Shown: piece by piece, positions 38,988 through 47,450 of the stretch | Layout of the letters: the number at the start of each line of letters is the position of its first letter | Numbering within the stretch: the first letter of the stretch is position 1 | Origin: Brevundimonas sp. Root1279 | Lineage (GTDB): Bacteria > Pseudomonadota > Alphaproteobacteria > Caulobacterales > Caulobacteraceae | Assembly (NCBI RefSeq): GCF_001425945.1 | Contig: NZ_LMEB01000004.1 | Coordinates: 110,537 to 174,536, forward strand | Direction of reading: 5' to 3' | Length of the DNA stretch: 64,000 nucleotides | Translations under genes and position numbers: made by a program | The notes under the pieces: model-generated | Database searches by the model: none | What the model saw: only the letters and a program-made list of their open reading frames with translations | What the model was told of the DNA's origin: nothing

Positions 38988-40127
38988 ATGACCTGGTTTC
39001 GCGTACTGATTTCGTGCCTGCTCCTGTCCGCCGGCCTGGCGGCCTGCACCAAAGAGGCGCCCCCGGCGTTGGTTGATCCGACCTATTTCGCGTCGGAGAA
39101 CCCCAAGTCCCTCCGGGAATGGGGCATGGTGCAGGTCTCCGGCGACGCCCTTGTCCTGGGCTCACGCGTCACGCCCTATGACCTGACGACGCCGCTGTTC
39201 ACCGACTACGCGCAGAAGCTGCGGACGATCTGGATGCCGCCGGGTGCGTCGGCTCAGTACGCCGGCGGGGAGTTGCTGTCCTTCCCGGTCGGGACGGTCA
39301 TCACCAAGACCTTCTTCTATCAGGCCGCGCCCGGCGGAAAGGTGCTGCAGAAGGCCGATCAGGCGCAGATCCACTCAGGCGAAGGCCTCAATCTGCGGCG
39401 GGTCCGCATGATCGAGACCCGGCTGCTGATCCATCGGTCGGAGGGCTGGACCGCCCTGACTTATCTGTGGAACGAGGCGCAGACCGAGGCCGTGCTGCAC
39501 CGTGTCGGCGCCGTGGTTCCCCTGAAGCTGGTGGGCGAGGACGGCGTGGATGAGCCGTTCTCCTACGTCGTGCCCAATGTGACCCAGTGCGCCGCCTGTC
39601 ATGCGCCGAACGTCACCACGCGCGTCATCAACCCGATCGGCCCCAAGGCGCGCTTGCTCAACCGCGACTTCGCCTATTCGGACCGGACCGAGAACCAGCT
39701 GAGCCGCCTGACCGAAATGGGCTATCTGCGCGGCCTTGATAATCCCAAGGCGGCCCCGGCGGATGTCTCGTGGACCGACCAAAGCGCGCCCCTGGAGGCT
39801 CGGGCGCGGGCCTATCTCGACGTGAACTGCGGTCATTGCCACAACCCGACGGGACCGGCGGACACCTCCGGCCTGTATCTGAACGCCGCCACGCCGGTCT
39901 CGGGTCGGTCCGGCGTCTGCAAGATGCCGGTCGCCGCGGGCGCCGGCACCGGGGACCATCGCTTCGACATCGTGCCCGGCGAGGCCGACGAGTCGATCAT
40001 TCCATACCGCATGGAGTCGACGAACCCGGCGGTGATGATGCCCGAGATCGGACGGTCGCTGCGCCACAGGGAAGGGGTGGCCCTGGTTCGCTTCTGGATC
40101 GATTCAATGGAGGGGTCATGTCGATAG
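38988..40127 (+). CDS. SO2930-like lipoprotein with two CxxCH haem motifs
   Basis: The 379-residue exported protein has a lipobox LSAGLAAC (Cys20) and two haem-attachment motifs, CAACH (residues 201-205) and CGHCH (residues 281-285). It is probably a c-type cytochrome tethered to a membrane. The N-terminal half (WGMVQVSGDALVLGSRVTPYDLTTPLFTDYAQKLR) is characteristic of a family that accompanies the beta-helix lipoprotein. Met residues late in the chain (ESTNPAVMMPEIGR) could be axial ligands. The gene starts 9 bases after its partner and its stop overlaps the aldehyde dehydrogenase start by 10 bases. An oxidoreductase role on the receptor's substrate is inferred. Confidence 0.85.
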   Translation: MTWFRVLISCLLLSAGLAACTKEAPPALVDPTYFASENPKSLREWGMVQVSGDALVLGSRVTPYDLTTPLFTDYAQKLRTIWMPPGASAQYAGGELLSFPVGTVITKTFFYQAAPGGKVLQKADQAQIHSGEGLNLRRVRMIETRLLIHRSEGWTALTYLWNEAQTEAVLHRVGAVVPLKLVGEDGVDEPFSYVVPNVTQCAACHAPNVTTRVINPIGPKARLLNRDFAYSDRTENQLSRLTEMGYLRGLDNPKAAPADVSWTDQSAPLEARARAYLDVNCGHCHNPTGPADTSGLYLNAATPVSGRSGVCKMPVAAGAGTGDHRFDIVPGEADESIIPYRMESTNPAVMMPEIGRSLRHREGVALVRFWIDSMEGSCR

Positions 40128-41533
40128 AGACGGTTCTGCCGCCGGCGCCGACCATAGAGGCGACGACGGATGTCGAAGGCGTCGTCGCCGCCCTGCGCGC
40201 CGGCTTCGAAAGCGGCCTCACGCGTGATCTGGCCTGGCGCGAACAGCAGCTCGCCGCGCTCGAGCGGATGATGGTCGAGAACGAAACCGCGATCGCCGGG
40301 GCGCTCAAGGCCGACCTGGGCAAGTCGTTGGCGGAGGCCTGCACGGCCGAGATCGACTTCGTCCGCAAGGAAGCGATGCACGCTCGCAAGCAGCTCCGGC
40401 GCTGGAGCCGCCCCCAACGCGTGCCGACGCCGATCGCGATCCAGCCCGGCAAGAGCTTCGTCGAGGCCACGCCGCACGGCGTCGTCCTGATCATGGGCGC
40501 GTGGAACTATCCGTTCCAACTCGTCCTGGCGCCTCTGGTCGGGGCGATTGCGGCGGGCAACTGCGCCGTCCTCAAGCCGTCGGAGCTTGCCCCCCGGTCT
40601 TCAGCGCTGCTGAAGGATCTGGCGCCACGCTACCTGGACACGCGCGCCTTCGTCGTCGTCGAGGGCGACGCCGCGGTCTCGACCGCCCTGCTGGATCAAC
40701 CGTTCAACCTCATTTTCTACACGGGCGGCGAACACGTGGGCCGCGTCGTGATGGCGGCGGCGGCCAAGCGCCTGACGCCGGTCGTGCTCGAACTGGGCGG
40801 CAAGAACCCCTGCATCGTCGATGAGACGGCCGATCTGGCCGTGGCGGCCAGGCGTATCGTCTGGGGTCGCTTCCTCAACGCCGGTCAGGTGTGCGTCGCG
40901 CCCGACCACGTCTATGTCGCCGCCTCGGTCGAGGCCAGGCTGCTTGAGGAGCTGAAGAGGGCGGTCCTCGCCATGTTCGGTCGTGACCCGAAGCTGAGCC
41001 CGGACTACGGGCGCATCGTCAACCAGCGCCACGCCGAACGCCTCCAGGCCTTGTTGGCCGACGGCCGCGCCGTCACGGGCGGGCAGGTCGACATTGCAGC
41101 CCGCTATATCGCCCCCACGATCCTGACAGGCGTCGCGCCCGATGCGTCGGTGATGGAAGCCGAAATCTTCGGTCCCATCCTGCCCGTCCTGCCTTACGAG
41201 ACGCTCGATGCGCCGCTTGCGGCCATCAACGCGCGTTCGCCGGCGCTGGCGCTCTACGCCTTCACGAGGGATGCGGTCGTGGCGGACCGCATCATCGCCT
41301 CGACGCGATCGGGCTCCGTGACGGTCAACGACACGGTCGTCTTCGTGGCCAATCCGAACCTGCCGTTCGGCGGCGTCGGGGCCAGCGGCATGGGCGCCTA
41401 CCACGGCCGGTACAGCTTTGACGCTTTCAGCCACAAGCGCGCCGTGCTCAAGCGCGGCTTCGCCCTCGACGCCAGCATCCGCTATCCGCCCTACAGCAAG
41501 GCCAAGCTGGCGCTTCTGCGGCGCATGGCCTGA
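40118..41533 (+). CDS. Aldehyde dehydrogenase, coniferyl-aldehyde/class 3 type
   Basis: It oxidises an aldehyde to the acid with NAD(P)+. The 471-residue protein has the general base Glu225 in VVLELGGKNPCIV and the nucleophile Cys259 in NAGQVCVAPDHV, with the WNYPFQL and FYTGGEHVGR segments of the short class 3/coniferyl-aldehyde group. The start MSIETVLPP follows GGAGGGGTC; the longer upstream frame lies inside the cytochrome-like gene and is rejected. It is coupled to the two lipoprotein genes, so it probably handles an aldehyde formed from the substrate they bind. Aromatic versus long-chain aliphatic aldehyde cannot be decided here. Confidence 0.92.
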   Translation: MSIETVLPPAPTIEATTDVEGVVAALRAGFESGLTRDLAWREQQLAALERMMVENETAIAGALKADLGKSLAEACTAEIDFVRKEAMHARKQLRRWSRPQRVPTPIAIQPGKSFVEATPHGVVLIMGAWNYPFQLVLAPLVGAIAAGNCAVLKPSELAPRSSALLKDLAPRYLDTRAFVVVEGDAAVSTALLDQPFNLIFYTGGEHVGRVVMAAAAKRLTPVVLELGGKNPCIVDETADLAVAARRIVWGRFLNAGQVCVAPDHVYVAASVEARLLEELKRAVLAMFGRDPKLSPDYGRIVNQRHAERLQALLADGRAVTGGQVDIAARYIAPTILTGVAPDASVMEAEIFGPILPVLPYETLDAPLAAINARSPALALYAFTRDAVVADRIIASTRSGSVTVNDTVVFVANPNLPFGGVGASGMGAYHGRYSFDAFSHKRAVLKRGFALDASIRYPPYSKAKLALLRRMA

Positions 41534-41544
41534 GCTCGCGCCGC

Positions 41545-42186
41545 CTAGTCCTTCAGATAGACCGAGAGGTACCGTTCCAGGGCGACGGTGGCCTCTGCGA
41601 ACATGCGGTCGGTCCAGGCCGACTGCGCTTCGCCGCTGGTCAGGGTCTCGAACGAGGTGAAAATCTCAGTGGCCATGCGGGCCACGAGGAGGGGGGCGCC
41701 GCCCTCGAACCCGTCGAGCCCCCGTTCCCAGCGCGCGGCCAGATAGGCCGCGATCTGAGCATTGGCGTGTTCCTTGACGATCCGCAGTTCGCGCGTCGTC
41801 AGCATCAGATGGAACAGCGACCGATAGACGGGATCGTCGCCGAGAGTCTTTCGAAGCGCCAGCATCACGGCCAGATGCCGTTCGCGCCAGGACGTGAAAC
41901 TCCCATCCTCCAGTATGTCCGCGATGCAGGCGTGGAGCTGCGTGGTTCGAGTTTCGAACAGCTCCTTGTAGATCGCGAAGACGTTGGGAAAGTACCGGTA
42001 GATCGAGCTGACCGGCACCTTGGCTTCGGCGGCGATCGTGCTGGTGGTGATTGTGTCGACAGGCGTCGTGGCGAGCAGGGATTCGGTCGCGGCCAGGACG
42101 AGATCTATGCGATCCCTCGCGCGCTGCTGCATCGGCGCCGTGCGGCGCTCCAGGGTGATGCTTTCTAGCGGCGCGTGCTGGCCCAC
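41545..42186 (-). CDS. TetR-family transcriptional regulator
   Basis: The 213-residue protein has an N-terminal TetR helix-turn-helix (TITTSTIAAEAKVPVSSIYRYFPN, about residues 46-69) and a helical ligand-binding domain. The start is a GTG behind GAGAGG; an ATG 18 codons downstream is possible. It is divergent from the TonB receptor gene and convergent with the aldehyde dehydrogenase gene. The operator-like palindrome in the divergent gap suggests it represses the receptor and itself, and a related site before the beta-helix gene suggests it controls the whole locus. Confidence 0.9.
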   Translation of the reverse strand: MGQHAPLESITLERRTAPMQQRARDRIDLVLAATESLLATTPVDTITTSTIAAEAKVPVSSIYRYFPNVFAIYKELFETRTTQLHACIADILEDGSFTSWRERHLAVMLALRKTLGDDPVYRSLFHLMLTTRELRIVKEHANAQIAAYLAARWERGLDGFEGGAPLLVARMATEIFTSFETLTSGEAQSAWTDRMFAEATVALERYLSVYLKD

Positions 42187-42262
42187 TGCCTGATCCTCTC
42201 GTTCTTAGCGCCTCTACCATGACCGGACGCGGCGAGGCCACACAGTCACGCTTCCCCTTGTC

Positions 42263-42283
42263 AAACGGAATGATATTCTGTTT
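42263..42283. promoter_or_regulatory. Candidate TetR operator between tetR and the TonB receptor gene
   Basis: A 21-base palindrome has arms AAACGGAAT and ATTCTGTTT around a 3-base centre, with a single mismatch between the arms. It is in the 125-base divergent interval, 29 bases before the receptor ATG and 77 bases from the tetR start, a normal place for an autoregulated TetR site. Confidence 0.6.
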
Positions 42284-42311
42284 CATGAGTTTGGGGAAGG
42301 GAGGGCAATCA

Positions 42312-44738
42312 ATGAACAATTCGAAATCCCGTTTGAGGTCGGCGCTCGCCGGCGGCGTGGCCTTGGCCGCACTGATCGCGCCGCAGATGGCGAGCGCTCA
42401 GGAGGCTCAGGAGGCGTCGTCCTTGGACGAAGTCATCGTCACCGCGCAAAGGCGCGAGCAGAGTCTTCAGGACGTGCCGATCACGGTCAACGTGGTCACG
42501 GCCGAGACGCTGGATGCGCTGGCCGCGGACGACATCGGTGACATATCGGCCTTCGTGCCCGGCCTGTCCGTCTCGAACAGCAGCCCGACGCAGGCCCGCT
42601 ACAGCATCCGTGGCGTCTCGACGTCGGACTTCGGCGTCGGCACTGATCCGGCGGTCGGCGTCTACGTGGACGGCGTCTATGCGGCGCGGTCGGGCGCGGG
42701 GCTTCTGGCCTTCAGCGACGTGGCGCGAATCGAGGTGCTGAAGGGACCGCAGGGCACCCTGTTCGGCCGCAGCAGCGCCGCCGGCGCCGTGTCCATCACG
42801 ACCAACGAACCCAGCAACGACTTCGAGGCCCGCCTCGGCGTTCGCCTCGGTGAATATGACAAGCGCCGCCTCGAGGGCATGATCAATCTGCCGATCAGCG
42901 ACACGGTGGCCCTGCGGGTCAATGCGCTGGTGAACCGCCGCGACGGCTGGCTGGTCGATGACGCGACGGGTGAGGACTACGAGCGCGAGGACAACTGGGC
43001 CGCCCGGGCGGCTCTGCGCTGGGACCTCGCGCCCGAGACCCAGATGATCCTCAGCTGGACGCACGACGAGATCGATCAGGACGCCCGTCCGGCGATCGGC
43101 GTCGCGCCCATTCCGCCGGCTCCGGGCTTGCCTGCGGTGCCGAGCGATCCGGCGAACTTCACCAATCCGTTCAATCAGATCGTCCTCAACGACGTCATCG
43201 ACAACCATGAGACGCGCCGCCTCGACGAGGGCGTGCTGACGTTCACCCATGCCTTCGGCGACATCGATTTCACCTCGCTGACCTCGGCCCGCACGTTTGA
43301 GACCGAGAACCGGGAAGACGAGGACGGCACCAATCGGGCGGACCTGTATTTCGACACCAACAACCGGGAAGAGAACCGGTCCTGGTCCCAGGAATTCCGG
43401 TTCGACGGTGAATGGGGCGCGTTCAACTGGCTGGCCGGCGTCAGCTATTACCAAGAGCACGCCGACCAGCGCAGCGACACCACCGCCACCACGGACAGCA
43501 TCAACACGATCCTGACCAATGCGGCCGGCGCCCCGCTGTTCTCGGTGGCCGACATGATCCTCGCGGGAGCCGGAATTCCGGCCAGCACCCTCGGCCACAG
43601 CTGGCAGGAGGACATGATCAATGAAGGCGACTTCGAATCCGCCGCCATCTTCGCCGACGTGATCTGGGCCGCCACCGACCGTCTGAACCTGACGTTCGGC
43701 CTGCGCTACTCCCGCGACGACAAGACGTTCTCGTGGTTCAACGGCCCGCGCGTCGCGCCGGAACTGGATGCGGTGCTGAACGATCCGACGATCGATTTCG
43801 TGCTGCGCACCTACATGGGGCCCTACGTCGACTACCTCCACGCGGACTACGTCTTCGACCTGTCCGGCCTGGCCGGCGTTCCGTGCGACAACGGCGTCAC
43901 CGTCCAGGAAGGCGTGACGTGCGAGCTGTCGGACTCCTGGAGCGACCTGAGCCCGCGCTTCGTCGCCGACTATCAGCTCGATGACGACTCGATGGTCTTC
44001 TTCTCCTACGCCAAGGGGTACAAGCCCGGCGGCTTCAACAGCGTCGAGGTCGCCTCGCGCTACGAGAACGAAGACGTCCAGAATTTCGAGATCGGGCTCA
44101 AGCGCGACTTCGGATCGAGCGCTCGCTTCAACATCTCGGCCTTCCAGTACACCTACGACGGCAAGCAATCGATCCGCCTCGCCACGCCGGCGGGCGGCGG
44201 CGTGCCGCAGTACCTGGTCGAGACCAGCGACGACGAGGCCTGGGGTCTCGACATGCAGCTCGATCTCGAGCCGGCCGAAGGGCTGAGCCTGTTCGCCGCC
44301 GCCCAGTACATCGACGCCACCTACAAGCGGAAGATTTCAGACGGCGTGGATCTGTCGGGGCAGCCCACGGGCGAGCCCTTCTGGTCGGCGTCGGCGGGCG
44401 TGTCCTATCTCCACGACATGGCGGAGATGGGCTCCATCGATATGCAACTGGTCCACGCCTATCGCGGCGAGGGCCGGTGCAACGAGAGCTCGACGGCTCA
44501 GGGCGCCTGCGTCCAGACGCCCTGGTTCGATCCGACCGAGGCCCAGAACCGCACGGATCTGCGCCTTTACTGGCGCACCCCGAGCGAGCGCTATCAGGTC
44601 GGCTTCTACGTCAACAATCTGTTCGACAATCAGTATGTGACCGGGGTCAACAACATCACCGCAACGACGCTGGGAACTCCGTTCGTGGGCCTCACCGAGC
44701 CGAGGATGTGGGGTGTGGACTTCACCTACGTCTACTGA
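42312..44738 (+). CDS. TonB-dependent outer-membrane receptor
   Basis: The 808-residue protein has a Sec signal (MNNSKSRLRSALAGGVALAALIAPQMASA, cut near residue 29). A TonB-box region SLDEVIVTAQRREQSLQDVP, a plug domain (about residues 45-160, with YVDGVYAARSGAG and EVLKGPQGTLFGRSSAAGAV) and a 22-strand barrel ending in the aromatic WGVDFTYVY follow. It would import a substrate too large or scarce for porins using TonB energy. The start is set by GGGAAGGGAGGGC upstream and the signal peptide. Regulation by the divergent tetR gene is likely. It resembles the large family of receptors of unknown ligand in Caulobacterales and sphingomonads. Confidence 0.93.
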   Translation: MNNSKSRLRSALAGGVALAALIAPQMASAQEAQEASSLDEVIVTAQRREQSLQDVPITVNVVTAETLDALAADDIGDISAFVPGLSVSNSSPTQARYSIRGVSTSDFGVGTDPAVGVYVDGVYAARSGAGLLAFSDVARIEVLKGPQGTLFGRSSAAGAVSITTNEPSNDFEARLGVRLGEYDKRRLEGMINLPISDTVALRVNALVNRRDGWLVDDATGEDYEREDNWAARAALRWDLAPETQMILSWTHDEIDQDARPAIGVAPIPPAPGLPAVPSDPANFTNPFNQIVLNDVIDNHETRRLDEGVLTFTHAFGDIDFTSLTSARTFETENREDEDGTNRADLYFDTNNREENRSWSQEFRFDGEWGAFNWLAGVSYYQEHADQRSDTTATTDSINTILTNAAGAPLFSVADMILAGAGIPASTLGHSWQEDMINEGDFESAAIFADVIWAATDRLNLTFGLRYSRDDKTFSWFNGPRVAPELDAVLNDPTIDFVLRTYMGPYVDYLHADYVFDLSGLAGVPCDNGVTVQEGVTCELSDSWSDLSPRFVADYQLDDDSMVFFSYAKGYKPGGFNSVEVASRYENEDVQNFEIGLKRDFGSSARFNISAFQYTYDGKQSIRLATPAGGGVPQYLVETSDDEAWGLDMQLDLEPAEGLSLFAAAQYIDATYKRKISDGVDLSGQPTGEPFWSASAGVSYLHDMAEMGSIDMQLVHAYRGEGRCNESSTAQGACVQTPWFDPTEAQNRTDLRLYWRTPSERYQVGFYVNNLFDNQYVTGVNNITATTLGTPFVGLTEPRMWGVDFTYVY

Positions 44739-44759
44739 CGAGATGTCCGACGGCTCTAA

Positions 44760-44793
44760 GCCCTCCGCTCGGCCGCCCAGCCGAGCGGAGGGC
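44760..44793 (+). terminator. Strong hairpin terminator after the TonB receptor gene
   Basis: A perfect 14-pair stem GCCCTCCGCTCGGC with its complement and a 6-base loop CGCCCA lies 21 bases after the receptor stop. There is no T-run, so it may be a Rho-assisted or bidirectional terminator between the receptor gene and the opposing tRNA gene. Confidence 0.6.
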
Positions 44794-44825
44794 CTGAGCA
44801 TGTGCGCCAAACACCGGGGGGCCGC

Positions 44826-44915
44826 TGGCGGACAGGGTGGGATTCGAACCCACGGTAGGCTCACACCTACGGCGGTTTTCAAGACCGCTGCCTTAAACCA
44901 CTCGGCCACCTGTCC
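44826..44915 (-). tRNA. tRNA-Ser (anticodon TGA)
   Basis: On the minus strand the gene reads from GGACAGGTGGCCGAGTGG (acceptor and D arm) through the anticodon loop CTTGAAA to a long variable arm, the GGTTCGAATCC T-loop and the matching acceptor CCTGTCC. Discriminator G and an encoded CCA follow. The long variable arm and the D-arm sequence are typical of serine tRNA, and the TGA anticodon reads UCA/UCG codons. The length with CCA is 90 bases. Confidence 0.95.
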
Positions 44916-45011
44916 GCGCCCGCGGGCGGGAAAAGCCGCATAGCCTCAAACGCCCCGTTAACCAAAGCGGAAATGTCCGTGCGGCATGCTATGGACGGCT
45001 AAGGCTGGGAC

Positions 45012-45812
45012 ATGGCTGGACGAATTCTGAAAACCGCGCTGGGGATCGCACTGCTGTCGCTGACGGCCGCCTGTGCGAGCGGCCCGCGGGCGGGGGGCGG
45101 CGGGTATCCCGTGGTCACCGATCCGGCGCCGATCGTGCCCGGCACCATGCGGCCCTATCAGATCCGCGGGCGCTGGTATCACCCGGCCGTCCAGCCGAAC
45201 TACGACGAGACCGGCCAGGCCTCCTGGTACGGCGACGCCCACAACGGGCGGCCGACCTCGACCGGCGAGATCTTCGACATGACCGCACTGACGGCGGCGC
45301 ATAAGACCCTGCCGCTGCCCAGTCTCGTGGAGGTCACCAACCTCGCCAACGGCCGTCGGGTGGTGCTGCGGGTCAATGACCGCGGGCCCTTCGTTGACGG
45401 ACGGATCATCGACCTGTCGCGCGGCGCCGCCGACGCCCTGGACCTGCGCCGGGTCGGGGTGGGGGAGGTGCGGGTGCGCTATCTCGGGCCGGCCCCGCGG
45501 CTGGGCGGCGGGACGGTGCTGCACCAGGCCTCAAGCGGCGCGCCGACGGCCCCGGCGGCGCCGGTCGCGGCGGCGGCCGTGGAGTCCGGCCATTTCTGGG
45601 TCCAGGCGGGCGCCTTCGCTGACCGCAATGCGGCCCGGCGCGTCGCAGAACGACTGGGCGACCGGGCCACGGTCGATGTCATCAACCGCGGCGATTCGGT
45701 GCTCTACCGGGTGCTGGTGGGCCCCTGGCCCGATCCGAACGCGGCGGAGCACGCCCGACAGGCCGTGGTGGCGCGGGGCTATGCCGACGCCCTGTTGATA
45801 TCGGCTCCCTAA
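45012..45812 (+). CDS. rlpA: RlpA-family septal lytic transglycosylase lipoprotein with SPOR domain
   Basis: The 266-residue outer-membrane lipoprotein has a signal ending LTAAC (Cys21) and a double-psi beta-barrel domain (about residues 65-155; TGQASWYGDAHNGRPTSTGEIFD and VLRVNDRGPFVDGRIIDLS). An Ala/Pro linker and a C-terminal SPOR domain (FWVQAGAFADRNAARRVAERL to YRVLVGPWPDP) that targets denuded septal peptidoglycan follow. RlpA cleaves glycan strands lacking stem peptides during daughter-cell separation. In many alphaproteobacteria a D-alanyl-D-alanine carboxypeptidase gene lies between rlpA and tmk; it is absent here. Confidence 0.93.
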   Translation: MAGRILKTALGIALLSLTAACASGPRAGGGGYPVVTDPAPIVPGTMRPYQIRGRWYHPAVQPNYDETGQASWYGDAHNGRPTSTGEIFDMTALTAAHKTLPLPSLVEVTNLANGRRVVLRVNDRGPFVDGRIIDLSRGAADALDLRRVGVGEVRVRYLGPAPRLGGGTVLHQASSGAPTAPAAPVAAAAVESGHFWVQAGAFADRNAARRVAERLGDRATVDVINRGDSVLYRVLVGPWPDPNAAEHARQAVVARGYADALLISAP

Positions 45813-45849
45813 AGCTTGCTTAGCCGGCCGGCGTCGCCATTGTGCGCCG

Positions 45850-46476
45850 GTGACCCACGGCAGATTCATCACGTTCGAAGGCGGCGAAGGCGCCGGCAAG
45901 TCGACCCAGGTCGCGCGCCTGGTCGATCGGCTGCGCGACCGCGAGATCGATGTGGTGCGGACCCGCGAGCCGGGCGGCTCTCAGGGCGCCGAGGAGATCC
46001 GCAACATCGCCTTGAACGGCGACGCCGGCCGCTGGTCGCCGATGACCGAGACCATGCTGATGTTCGCCGCCCGCTCGGACCATCTGGAGCGCACCATCCG
46101 GCCGGCGCTCAAGGCCGGGCGCTGGGTGGTGTGCGATCGCTTCGCCGATTCCAGCCGCGCCTATCAGGGCGCCGGGGGCGGGGCGCCGGCCGACTTCATC
46201 GAAGCCCTGGACGCCGCCGTCGTCGGCGACACCCAACCGGACCTGACCCTGATCTTCGACCTGCCCGTCGAGGTAGGCCTGGAGCGCGCCTTCGGCCGCG
46301 GCCTGTTCGAGACCCGGTTCGAGTCCAAGGGGCTGGAGTTCCACGAGAGATTGCGCCGCCGATTCCTTGAAATCGCGCAGGAAAAGTCCGACCGCTGTGT
46401 TGTCATAGATGCGGTCGGCGACGAGGAGACTGTGGCGGCGCGGGTCTGGGCGGCGGTCGAGGCCCGGCTGCTGTGA
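45850..46476 (+). CDS. tmk: Thymidylate kinase
   Basis: It phosphorylates dTMP to dTDP. The 208-residue protein has the P-loop FEGGEGAGKSTQ, the TREPGG motif, DRFADSSRAYQG and a LID region near residue 145 (RFESKGLEFHERLRRRFLEIA). The start is a GTG. The stop overlaps the holB GTG start (GTGA), so these replication genes are coupled. Confidence 0.96.
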   Translation: MTHGRFITFEGGEGAGKSTQVARLVDRLRDREIDVVRTREPGGSQGAEEIRNIALNGDAGRWSPMTETMLMFAARSDHLERTIRPALKAGRWVVCDRFADSSRAYQGAGGGAPADFIEALDAAVVGDTQPDLTLIFDLPVEVGLERAFGRGLFETRFESKGLEFHERLRRRFLEIAQEKSDRCVVIDAVGDEETVAARVWAAVEARLL

Positions 46477-47450
46477 GCGAGTTTCCGCGCGATCGGTTTG
46501 ACCTGATCCCGGACGCCAAGGCCGAAGCGGCCTTCGTCGACGCCCTGCAGAAGGGCCGGCTGCACCACGCCTGGCTGCTGTGCGGGGTCGAGGGCTCGGG
46601 CAAGGCCACCTTCGCCTATCGCGCCGCTCGCCGGCTGCTCGGCGCCGCGCCCGACCCGTCGCGCGGACTGCTGGGCACGCGGCCCGACGATCCGGTGGCC
46701 CGACTGGTCACCGCGCAGTCCCATCCCGACCTGCTGGTGCTGGAACGCGCCGTCGAGGGCGGCAAGACCAAGAAGGCCATCTCGGTCGACCAGGCCCGCG
46801 AGTTGCCTGAGTTCTTCGCCAAGAGCCCGTCGCAGGCCGCCTATCGGGTCGCTATCATCGATGCCGCCGATGACCTGAATCTCAACGCGGCCAATGCCTT
46901 GCTAAAGGTTCTTGAGGAGCCTCCTGAGCGGGGCGTGCTGTTCCTGGTGACCCATGCGCCGGGCCGGCTGCTGGCCACCATCCGCTCCCGCTGTCGCCGC
47001 CTGTCCTTCCCGGTCTGGCCGAACCACGCCCTCGAAGAGCTGGTGCGCAATCGCACCGGCGTGTCCTCGGCGGATGCCGCCCGCATCGCTTCCATGGCCG
47101 CCGGCTCGCCCGGTCAGGCCCTGGCGCTGGCTTCGGGCGCGACGCTGGAGGCTGACCTGTTGGCCCAGGAATGGGTGGCCTCCGAGACGGTCGACCGCGC
47201 CGAGGCCATGGCGGTCGCGGACAAGTTCCGCGGAGCCGAGGGCCAGGAGCGGTTCGAGACCCTGATGGACCGCCTCATCGCCGCGGTGAAGGTCCGTGCG
47301 CTGGAGGAGGGGGCGTCCGGCGCCCGCTGGGCCGAGCTGTGGTCGCGTCTGTCCGAGCTTCCCGATCGCGCCGCCGCCATCAACCTGGACCGCGCCGACG
47401 TTCTCGCCGGCGCCTTGGCCGACCTGCAGCGCACCAAGGCGGGGCGCTGA
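46473..47450 (+). CDS. holB: DNA polymerase III delta-prime subunit
   Basis: It is a clamp-loader subunit that helps place the beta clamp on DNA. The 325-residue AAA+ protein has GVEGSGKATFAY (P-loop, with Ala before Thr as in homologues), LNAANALLKVLEEPPERG and the sensor segment SRCRRLSFP. The start is GTG overlapping tmk, and its last base is shared with the tatD start. Confidence 0.93.
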   Translation: MSEFPRDRFDLIPDAKAEAAFVDALQKGRLHHAWLLCGVEGSGKATFAYRAARRLLGAAPDPSRGLLGTRPDDPVARLVTAQSHPDLLVLERAVEGGKTKKAISVDQARELPEFFAKSPSQAAYRVAIIDAADDLNLNAANALLKVLEEPPERGVLFLVTHAPGRLLATIRSRCRRLSFPVWPNHALEELVRNRTGVSSADAARIASMAAGSPGQALALASGATLEADLLAQEWVASETVDRAEAMAVADKFRGAEGQERFETLMDRLIAAVKVRALEEGASGARWAELWSRLSELPDRAAAINLDRADVLAGALADLQRTKAGR

